NCBI RefSeq assembly: GCF_030272615.1
Contig: NC_081414.1
Location: 3,845,501-3,909,500 of the forward strand
Reading direction: 5' to 3'
Source: Cryptomeria japonica
Lineage: Eukaryota > Streptophyta > Pinopsida > Cupressales > Cupressaceae
DNA length: 64,000 nucleotides
How positions within the stretch are numbered: position 1 is the first letter of the stretch; each line of letters opens with the position of its first letter. The translations under genes and the position numbers were made by a program. The notes under the pieces are model-generated. The model had not been told where the DNA came from. It searched no databases and saw only the letters and a program-made list of their open reading frames with translations. Below, in pieces: positions 60,201 to 64,000 of this stretch.

Positions 60201-61425
60201 AGCATCAGAAAGACTTGATATGTTGAAATGAATCTGATATATGCCAACAAGCATCAGAAAGACTTGATATGTCAATCCCAAACTTGTGGACCATGTTGAG
60301 ATGGATCTGTTTTAATGGCGATACACAAGTTTGGGATTACCATATCAAGTCTTTCTCCACAAGTTTCGGATTGACATATCAAGTATTTCTGGTGCCCGTC
60401 AGCATATATCAGATCCATTTGAAAATACGTCTGTAGCATGTACTACTTTACATATGGTTTAACACAAAAAATACGATCCTCAATATTAGTTGCACTATTG
60501 TCAAATTCTTGGATTGTATAATGGGAAAATCGTATCAAATCAAATCTACAAATGGTGAAATCTGTTCCGAAAGCAAGAAATATATATTCCATGTCAATAT
60601 CCCATATAACTCCTTATACAAGAAAGAACAAACGCGTCATAAATTACGAATGTGCATCAAACCCTGGTACCCTTGTTAGAATCACACAATAAATTGGAAA
60701 ACCAACCACGTGCAACAGCCTGCAAAACCAAACACAGTAGTTCCCAAGGGACGGTGTATACCTAAAGAATGCCCAAAATAAAACAAAAAATGTAAATTAA
60801 AAAAAAGGTATAGAACAAAAGCACAATGAAAATGCTTCCAAAACAAGTAATTCCTTCCACAGGCATTTAGAGGATAATGAAAAGAACGTAACATATGTGA
60901 TGAATCGCAGGTTTCACTAATTCGCGTCAAGAACATTGACTAAAACTAGGGAATTAGGGTCGTGTGCCACCTGGTAAGACAGTTATAAGGGATATACAAA
61001 AGGATAGTCAAGTGTGAATATTATATCAGATCCAAATTAGGGCCTCTCGATCCATATCTAACACAATAGCACTATGTGGGTATGCAAAAATTACTTCAAT
61101 TTATAGCGGTACGCAAGCCAAGATGACAGCCACAGAAGAATAGAGTAAGCAAAGATCTCAATCTCAAGTATTAGAAGCATAAATCAATCAATCAAGAGTT
61201 TGAGACTTACTTAATATAAGATTTGCCATTGTTAACGGATCCAGATTTCTGATTATCGGAATCAGCCGTGGAAGCAAGGATGCCCTCACTTCCTCCGTAG
61301 AAAAGATATGCATTTCCATTCTCCCTGAAAGTGGCGTGTTTGTATTCATGGACTGAACCTTCGACGCCCACACCCACAATCAAGAACACCATTGAGGCCA
61401 CCAAAAACATCCATGTCGAAGCCAT
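27062..61425 (-). CDS. TMEM87/GOST-type seven-transmembrane protein, five exons over 34.4 kb
   Basis: Joined exons 61425-61211, 46678-45742, 45608-45513, 27545-27409 and 27236-27062 give one frame of 519 residues, close to the roughly 500-residue plant lung-seven-transmembrane (PF06814) proteins such as Arabidopsis At1g10980 and At1g72480. Residues 1-24 look like a signal peptide. About 25-210 form the lumenal GOLD-like domain with Cys at 123, 124, 134 and 187. Seven hydrophobic segments follow from about 214 to 457, then an acidic cytosolic tail (EEAGEDFDEEEA). Conserved family text includes FWKDILQLQNCITL and YFEYANFNATGIRPMGI. Family knowledge: these proteins sit in Golgi/endosomal membranes; the exact role in plants is unclear. 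All introns are GT-AG. Intron sizes are 14,532, 133, 17,967 and 172 bp. Confidence 0.95.
27409..27545 (-). CDS. TMEM87-like exon 4 (last transmembrane segment)
   Basis: The acceptor TGTTACAG|CTT lies 18 kb from exon 3, and the donor is CG|GTAAGATG. It encodes LYFKATDPFSEHWQSAWVIS through LWAPSQNSM plus two bases. The join GYE|LYFKATDPF fits the conserved plant family segment exactly in phase. Confidence 0.94.
28440..28820 (+). pseudogene. FKBP-type prolyl isomerase fragment
   Basis: The plus-strand frame ending at 28723 contains KATPGNKVSVYYTRKLKKNG then KTFRFHLKVGEVTSEWNVGI, the FKBP core as seen in plant nuclear FKBPs. Past the stop the last strands are recognisable in other frames (LTILPSIGYRAEEL, then NAWLVLVNAK to about 28810). 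The aligned region is antisense to the host gene and has frameshifts, so it is a gene fragment. The open frame start at 28262 is not supported. Confidence 0.75.
29380..29623 (+). pseudogene. RRP5-like S1 RNA-binding repeat fragment
   Basis: Two plus-strand frames joined by a frameshift near 29450 read MEVQGYVKNILNKGCFV and then LNARVLLSNLTDTEYENLHE with MLVKGSVDHV. This is the pattern of S1 repeats in plant RRP5/PDCD11 rRNA-processing proteins. Only one repeat is present. It lies about 570 bases after the FKBP fragment on the same strand. Confidence 0.6.
29633..33075. repeat. Gypsy-LTR-like repeat block
   Basis: It starts TGTTGACGTGGC and runs to about GCAATACACACA. It holds no long frame. 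A TATAAAAGG on the minus strand at about 30440-30449 is followed by LTR-like leader text. From about 31010 to 33000 a loose motif (TTTCGGcCTtaTGAaGC then TTTGtGaGATTT) recurs every 60-90 bases. GTAAG occurs directly before the start and again three bases past the CACACA end, so a target duplication is only suggestive. Solo LTR or partial element: undecided. Confidence 0.45.
32148..32378 (+). pseudogene. Copia protease fragment embedded in the repeat block
   Basis: About 230 bases read on the plus strand as Asn-rich linker plus protease: EWIIDSGASQHVTSHKECF carries an intact D-S-G active site, then LVQLANNHSF. One stop precedes it. Both edges pass straight into the TTTCGG-type repeat text, so it was captured or inserted as a short piece. 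Confidence 0.75.
33076..37724. other. Intronic AT-rich sequence without recognised gene
   Basis: No coding frame with family motifs was found on either strand. Two similar phrases in direct orientation (about 33595-33665 and 35970-36030, sharing ACTTGGG-CTCAGCAAA and TTCGGCAA) hint at an old element. The stretch near 37500-37600 has short GGTTCAGG/GGTACA text like hAT subterminal regions. Confidence 0.4.
38072..40554 (-). CDS. hAT transposase (BED finger, DUF659, dimerisation domain), 735 aa
   Basis: Exons 40554-39415, 39269-38571 and 38440-38072 join in phase 0 through GT-AG introns of 145 and 130 bp; a 123-bp 5' UTR intron (40685-40563) is also likely. The order is an N-terminal BED-type zinc finger (WKCHGCDI...GHLCGIKG), a DUF659-type catalytic region with VSDGWKDAKNRPL and VITDNAKNC holding the first two acidic residues, then the C-terminal hAT dimerisation block ASSSASERNWSTYSFIHS, whose SER motif supplies the expected third acidic residue. 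The tail is strongly acidic. ATG 40554 was chosen because it follows the acceptor by eight bases. No stop or frameshift was found, so the protein may be functional. Confidence 0.93.
40970..41166. repeat. hAT right subterminal repeats and terminal inverted repeat
   Basis: GGGTTCGACTGGGTTCGACC-type units recur in direct and inverted form, with very high GC compared with flanks. Subterminal repeats in hAT elements usually bind the transposase. The left end (37733-37815) has shorter GGGTTCG repeats, followed by an AT microsatellite at 37844-37875. Confidence 0.85.
41175..41988. repeat. Intronic sequence with a 178-bp duplicated unit
   Basis: Two copies about 178 bases apart share TGCACCAGTGC/TGCACTAGTGC and ACCAGAACCAGTA (41421 and 41600; 41501 and 41679). 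At 41345-41262 the minus strand reads VASSAASGFNEPVANFDALN then a stop, resembling the very end of a hAT transposase, so this may be an older hAT relic beside the complete one. Confidence 0.55.
41989..44502 (-). repeat. Probable Copia-type solo LTR, interrupted
   Basis: Read on the minus strand it begins TGTTGGCAATTTTTGTTGTC near 44502. It carries text like the start of Copia-1's LTR (GTCATTGATATCAAG) and ends near GAAGTTGACA. The plus-strand text at 42050-42085 (ACGTGGAAACCCTAGG and GGGAAAAACCACGG) is typical of the U5 side of plant Copia LTRs. No second LTR or clear target duplication was found. A hAT derivative interrupts it at 43211-44075. Confidence 0.45.
43211..44075 (+). mobile_element. 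Non-autonomous hAT deletion derivative (865 bp)
   Basis: Ends CTAAGATACC and, in reverse complement, CTAAGTTACC resemble the termini of the complete hAT at 37733. The 8-bp flanks GTGACAAC (43203-43210) and GTGATAAC (44076-44083) differ at one base. The subterminal zone has GGGT-rich repeats. The interior keeps an acidic tail on the plus strand ending about 43772 (NVDIDLDSSDEEHEY then stop), like a transposase C-terminus, while the rest is gone: an Ac/Ds-style internal deletion. Confidence 0.78.
44503..45512. other. Intron 3 sequence near exon 3, nothing recognised
   Basis: AT-rich sequence. Short repeats of CTTTAAAG and CATAAAGA appear at 45040-45180. No coding or transposon signature could be supported. 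Confidence 0.5.
45513..45608 (-). CDS. TMEM87-like exon 3
   Basis: The acceptor TTACTTACAG|GCG and donor GAG|GTGAAT bound 96 bp in phase 0, encoding ARKRVAKLEIYRKFTNALAV onward to WIGYE. This includes the start of the last-but-one membrane segment. Confidence 0.94.
45742..46678 (-). CDS. TMEM87-like exon 2 (most of the lumenal domain and TM1-6)
   Basis: The acceptor ATGTAATCAG|G at 46679/46678 restores codon 72 as Lys and continues FENITLRRTQKAA. The 937-bp exon ends LSKTLEKLQ with donor CAG|GTAATT at 45742/45741. There are no stops, and the residues match the plant family throughout. Confidence 0.95.
48127..48455 (+). repeat. 5' LTR of element A
   Basis: It begins TGTTAGAGTAATC and ends CTCAACTCCAATA. 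It is nearly identical to 56683-57011. Confidence 0.9.
48456..48470 (+). other. Element A primer binding site
   Basis: TGATATCAGAGCTCC directly follows the LTR; it matches the methionine tRNA primer signature apart from one base in TGGTATCAGAGC. Confidence 0.8.
48471..49890 (+). other. Non-coding interior of element A
   Basis: No coding frame with retroelement motifs. A phrase is present twice, at about 48867-48935 and 49026-49095 (TAACTTGA-CAT--GAA, then TTTTTT-AAAACT and GGAAAGCTTG/CGAAAAGCTC). Another duplicated phrase, AAGTGAGTGTTCCTTCCACAA/ATGTGAGTGTTCCTTCCACAA, lies at about 49419 and 49460. An AT microsatellite is at 48781-48802. Confidence 0.75.
49896..50229 (-). mobile_element. TRIM: 334-bp miniature LTR element with tRNA-like LTRs
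   Basis: Two 135-bp direct repeats (49896-50030 and 50095-50229) have ends TGTTG...CAACA and flank only 64 bases. The whole is bordered by a perfect GTTTG duplication (49891-49895 and 50230-50234). On the minus strand the 64 bases start with TGGTATCAAAGCCAGG next to one LTR (one mismatch to the initiator-Met primer site) and end with TTAAAGGGGGG next to the other, a polypurine tract. This meets every structural mark of a TRIM. About 15 of 135 LTR positions differ, almost all transitions, so it is not recent. It sits inside element A. Confidence 0.95.
50106..50176 (-). other. tRNA-like sequence inside the TRIM LTR
   Basis: On the minus strand this part of the right LTR folds much like a tRNA. 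The seven-base acceptor stem is GGGCTAG/CTGGTCC with two G-T pairs. The D-stem is GCTC/GAGC, the T-arm is CTAGG-TTCGAGT-CCTAG, and the anticodon stem TCCA/TGGA is weaker with an eight-base loop. The Pol III A box TAGCTCAGTGG and B box GGTTCGAGTCC match consensus. The other LTR (49907-49977) keeps the B box but its A box is damaged. The abnormal anticodon arm and its place in an LTR argue against a working tRNA gene. Confidence 0.85.
50262..51112 (-). repeat. 3' LTR of Copia-2
   Basis: Ends are TGTTAGATTTAG and ATAACCAACA. It is 32 bases longer than its partner through a segment near 50730-50762. Confidence 0.94.
51186..51535. repeat. Hairpin array at the 3' end of Copia-2
   Basis: The core CATTGCCCGCAGAG (one variant, CAATGCCCGTAGAG) occurs seven times, at 51189, 51232, 51295, 51338, 51401, 51443 and 51506. 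Spacings alternate 43/63 bases, a 106-bp higher-order unit. Most cores sit between ACCATCTT/AGGATGGT or ACCACCTT/AGGGTGGT arms, and a second hairpin ACTTCTC-CCT-GAGAAGT recurs at about 51262, 51368 and 51474 (one with a substitution). It lies between the pol stop and the polypurine tract. Confidence 0.92.
51544..55572 (-). pseudogene. Copia-2 gag-pol, one frame with two nonsense codons
   Basis: One minus-strand frame from ATG 55572 to 51544 spans 1343 codons, interrupted only by TAA at 55488-55486 (codon 29) and TGA at 52233-52231. In order it shows gag with CCHC knuckle CFRCDKFGHYAKEC (about 54850), protease WLIDSGAS (about 54685), integrase zinc and core, RT with YVDD (about 52515) and RNase H with YSDADWAG and HCDNQSCIKM. 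In integrase the first catalytic Asp is replaced by Gly (LVHSGLCGPM), while SDNGG and GVAERKNRT keep the others. The main open piece 55323-52231 alone is 1030 residues. As it stands the product would be truncated and integrase dead. Confidence 0.93.
55647..55664 (-). other. Copia-2 primer binding site
   Basis: The minus strand reads TGGTATCAGAGCTTTAGG directly after the LTR end TCTAACA, the initiator-methionine tRNA signature. Confidence 0.92.
55665..56483 (-). repeat. 5' LTR of Copia-2
   Basis: It has the same ends as the 3' LTR. The primer site adjoins it at 55664, and GAGCT follows at 56484-56488. Confidence 0.94.
56489..56682 (+). other. 3' interior of element A with polypurine tract
   Basis: Non-coding sequence resuming element A after Copia-2. 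It ends with TTAAGGGGGGG (56672-56682) directly before the 3' LTR. Confidence 0.85.
56683..57011 (+). repeat. 3' LTR of element A
   Basis: It is 329 bp, the same length as the 5' LTR, with few substitutions. ATTAT follows at 57012-57016. Confidence 0.9.
57220..57461 (+). mobile_element. tRNA-derived SINE (242 bp)
   Basis: It is flanked by a perfect 14-bp duplication ATCAACATGCATTC (57206-57219 and 57462-57475) and ends in ATAAAAAAAAA. The 5' part has an A-box-like TGCTCAGATGG (about 57235-57245) and a weak B-box-like GTTTGTATCCC (about 57279-57289), as in tRNA-headed plant SINEs. It is non-coding. Confidence 0.88.
57476..58780. other. Intron 1 sequence, nothing recognised
   Basis: AT-rich, with no coding frame or transposon signature that could be supported. 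Confidence 0.5.
58782..59477. mobile_element. Possible degenerate hAT-like short element
   Basis: The right end in reverse complement reads CTATGTTGCCGGTTTGAG, close to the left terminus of the complete hAT (CTAAGTTGCCGGTTCGGG). The left end CTAATGGTGCAGAAACCC loosely resembles its right terminus, and the subterminal part is GGT/CCA-rich. No 8-bp duplication could be matched, so borders are tentative. Confidence 0.4.
60101..60440. repeat. Compound tandem and inverted repeat
   Basis: A 49-bp unit is repeated with GCATCAG starts at 60153, 60202 and 60251. A 34-base arm at 60101-60134 is inverted at 60291-60324 with one mismatch. A second inverted pair is about 60256-60288 with 60325-60358, and a third inverted copy of the unit follows to about 60415. 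The region could fold into a long branched hairpin, as in fold-back or MITE-derived loci. Confidence 0.88.
61211..61425 (-). CDS. TMEM87-like exon 1 (signal peptide and start of lumenal domain)
   Basis: The start is the first ATG (61425-61423) after an in-frame upstream TAG; the same open frame also has an upstream TTG at 61458, which is not a credible start here. It encodes residues 1-71 plus two bases of codon 72. The donor reads AA|GTAAGT at 61211/61210. Confidence 0.92.
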
Positions 61426-62154
61426 GAGAAGGAAGAGGAATGCTGATCTCCAACGCAAATGAATTAAGACCTACCCTCACCCAAAGTAAAGGATCATCGT
61501 TTTAAGGAGTATGTTGCCAGTCCCATCCAACACCAAATAAAGATTAATAAAAAACATGGGTCCACGGGACTGGCGTATTCAGATTTTTCATACAAAAATG
61601 TTTCACGCACTTGTCTTGCTCAAAAATTTCCCTCATTAAATTAAAAGCTCGAACAGTGGATTTGCAAGTCAAACGTGAAAATATGAAGATATATTGTTGA
61701 TTTGTTTCTTATAAGTATGTTTTACATCTTTCTAGATTGTTAAATTAATAGTTTATTTACATCAAAAATCGAGTCTTAATTGATGAATTAGGACGTAATC
61801 GACAGAAAATCGTGCACATTTTTTTATTATCAACGTTACTTATTACAACTACGTAAAATTTTGTTATTCACTAATATTTTACTCTCCAATTAATTATTAA
61901 ATGCTATAGCTACTATTCTATTACAAGTAGTCTTACTATTCTATTACAAGTAGTCTTTTCTTTAAAAAATTCTCTAAGTTAATTTAATGATATGCATGTG
62001 ATAGAAGTACAAATTAACTTAGGTAAATAAATGGTAGCTCAATATTGATGTTTAATAATAATTGAATATAGAAAGTGTAAAAAAAAATCCTTATTATAAC
62101 AAGGACGCAAAGCGTCAAGTTCCTGCCATTAGTATAATTAGTTTAAAGTAAATA
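61426..62154 (-). promoter_or_regulatory. Presumed 5' UTR and proximal promoter of the TMEM87-like gene
   Basis: This region lies directly upstream of the start codon on the minus strand. No unequivocal TATA box or known element stands out; the assignment rests on position only. Confidence 0.45.
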
Positions 62155-62515
62155 AAAATAGAGGGAGAGGGAGAGGGAGAGGGAGAGAAATACATAGAGG
62201 GGTAGAGAAAGGTGGAGGAAAAGATAAAAATAAAAAGAGAGAGATATAGATAAGGAGATAGATAGATAGAGAGGAAGAGGTAGAGGGAGAGATAAAGGTA
62301 GAGAGAAAGAGAGAGAGAGAGATAGATGAGTATATAGGGAGTGGAAGAGATAGATAGGTATATAGGGAGAGGGAAAGGGGGAAATAGAGGTATATGTGGC
62401 AATATGATAAAATGATAGAGAGAGAAAGGGATAGAAGCACATAGAGAGAGGGGGGGAGCTAAAGAGAGATAGGTAGAGAGGGAGAAGAAGGGAGAGAAGA
62501 GAAGTTAGTGTTATC
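62155..62515. repeat. Purine-rich GA tract upstream of the gene
   Basis: About 360 bases are almost pure A/G on the plus strand, starting with four GAGAGG-type hexamers and continuing as irregular GAGA and GATA runs. Read on the other strand it gives spurious Ser/Leu-rich frames. It ends about 730 bases upstream of the start codon. Confidence 0.95.
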
Positions 62516-64000
62516 AAATTTTAATTGAATATATTAAAATTCCTTTTTAATATTAGAAAATTTTAATTAAAATACTCTTGTAGTTGAAAAGATTTAATTT
62601 TAATTGTTTAAAATGAGTGTTACTAGATTATATATATTCATCCCTCTAATAATAATTATATATTATATTATATTTATATCTAATAATTTTTACTATAAAA
62701 TGCAATATATAATCATAATATATATTTTTAAATGAATTTACACATGATATAATAATATAAGTTATATTATTTAAAATATTATTTGGATTCATAAAATTCT
62801 TAATAAAAATCTTAATATCATAATATCCACAAAAATTCCCGTTTGAATGAACCTTATACAGACATTAAAACATATTTTGTAAGTTTTATTTCTATATAAT
62901 ATAAATCAATTTTTAAAATAATAATATACTTATATTTTTAATTATTTATTATTATTTTTATAAGAAATCTAATAAATTTAAAACTTCTCATATAATTAAT
63001 ATAAAATATTTTAAAATAATAAAAATTAATGTATGTATAATTAATATAACAATAAAAAATAAATGACAATATATAATTTATTAAATAATCTTATTCATAA
63101 TAATTTATAATATAAAATTAATTTACTTGAAGTGAAACTTGTACCTCCAAATGCCAACTTATCGTTAAATACAAATTGCCACATAATCAACAAATTAAAA
63201 TTTTAAACTCTTATAAAAAATAATAATATAAACCTTCTAATAAAATTTAATAATATGCTCCATGGATGACGTGACATTGTTCCCTCCAAATAAATGTAAG
63301 GAAAGCAATGAACTTTGTAGAATTCCACGTGGGACCTACTACTCAACAGCCAAATTCGCAATAACATCCATAAAAAATTAGAGCCCACATGCACGTTAAA
63401 CGATGCACATGGTTTATCATGTACATTCAAAATATTAAAATATGTTACATTGGAAGTTTCGTAATTAATGGCATGTCAAATTTATATTAAAATATTTAGT
63501 TATGTACTTCATCCTATAAATGTGATTTTGATATTTAATTTAATGGAGTATAAAAAGTGATGTCAGTAATAATAATTATAGGAAAATTTTATTTTATTTT
63601 TTTGATAAAAATTAAATATTAGGCCTACTGAAATTAATGTAGACCAATCAAATGAAAAATAAATCATGTTTTAAAATATTTCTCTTAAAAATTGTGCATG
63701 TCAACTTTTGGAAAAACAAAAAATCATTTTAGTTTAAAAAATTGTAAACACTGATTGGTTGTCAAGAACAATAAATAATAACTACTTAAGCATTTTAAAA
63801 ACATGATGAATGCAATAGTATTCCTGCTGGCAGGAACTAATAATTAGGATAATACAAAAAATGAAAAAGATTTAGATCCGGTATAAAATTAAAACTTGTT
63901 TAAGAATCAAAATATTGAACAAGTGTCTAAGGATTTACAAAGGGAGACACAACACCATAGAGATAGATTGTCCTCGATTGATGAATATTATGATATATAA
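62516..64000. other. Very AT-rich intergenic sequence
   Basis: Dominated by A and T, especially 62520-63130. No gene, RNA or mobile element could be supported. Confidence 0.6.

Larger units (their letters stand above)
46679..61210 (-). other. Intron 1 of the TMEM87-like gene (14,532 bp)
   Basis: Limits are donor GTAAGT at 61210 and acceptor AG at 46679. About 8.9 kb of it is one nested retroelement stack (48122-57016). The stretches 46679-48121 and 57476-58780 show no recognisable element. The phase is conserved across the intron. Confidence 0.92.

Noticed and set aside
61426-61458. Upstream start at 61458 for the TMEM87-like gene
   Set aside because: That codon is TTG; the first ATG is at 61425 and gives a good signal peptide.
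62115-62517. Long minus-strand Ser/Leu-rich open frames
   Set aside because: They are translations of the purine microsatellite-like tract; three overlapping frames show the same low-complexity pattern.
1-64000. CRISPR arrays, bacterial operons or organellar inserts
   Set aside because: None of the tandem repeats has CRISPR spacing with unique spacers, and no plastid, mitochondrial or bacterial gene was recognised.

Overview
This is a nuclear plant sequence, most likely from a gymnosperm with a large, transposon-rich genome. The evidence is one spliced host gene whose exons are separated by introns of about 14.5 kb and 18.0 kb, surrounded and invaded by Copia, Gypsy, LINE, SINE, hAT and very small LTR elements. 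The species cannot be fixed from the sequence alone. No prokaryotic gene, CRISPR array or organellar segment was seen.

Left third (1-25.4 kb) is nested retrotransposon sequence. A decayed Copia element (1-7942, its left end outside the window) carries a probable solo LTR inside gag. It sits in an old minus-strand Gypsy gag/protease region that is partly duplicated in tandem. That old region was later cut by a LINE ORF1 (DUF4283) fragment, by a chromodomain Gypsy element (10276-15642, perfect target duplication CTATC), and by a 5'-truncated LINE carrying an RNase H domain (16370-18173, duplication TGAAATAAGT). After LTR-like noncoding sequence and a cluster of TTCGNNCGAA palindromes comes a decayed plus-strand LINE ORF2 (about 21890-25438).

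Right two thirds (27-61.4 kb) are one minus-strand host gene. It encodes a TMEM87/GOST-type (lung seven-transmembrane) protein of 519 residues in five coding exons: 61425-61211, 46678-45742, 45608-45513, 27545-27409 and 27236-27062. Its third intron holds FKBP-like and RRP5-like gene fragments, a Gypsy-LTR-like repeat, a complete hAT transposon (37733-41166, duplication AAATTAAG) with an apparently intact three-exon transposase, and a Copia-type LTR split by an 865-bp hAT deletion derivative. Its first intron holds a noncoding LTR element (48127-57011, duplication ATTAT), itself invaded by a 334-bp TRIM whose LTRs contain a tRNA-like cloverleaf with Pol III boxes (49896-50229, duplication GTTTG) and by a nearly intact Copia element (50262-56483, duplication GAGCT). 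A 242-bp SINE with a 14-bp duplication and a compound tandem/inverted repeat follow.

Upstream of the gene (61.4-64 kb) are a purine (GA-rich) tract and very AT-rich sequence. The most notable items are the tRNA-bearing TRIM, the covarying hairpin array at the 3' end of the young Copia element, the apparently intact hAT element with a duplicated splice acceptor, and the gene with giant nested introns.
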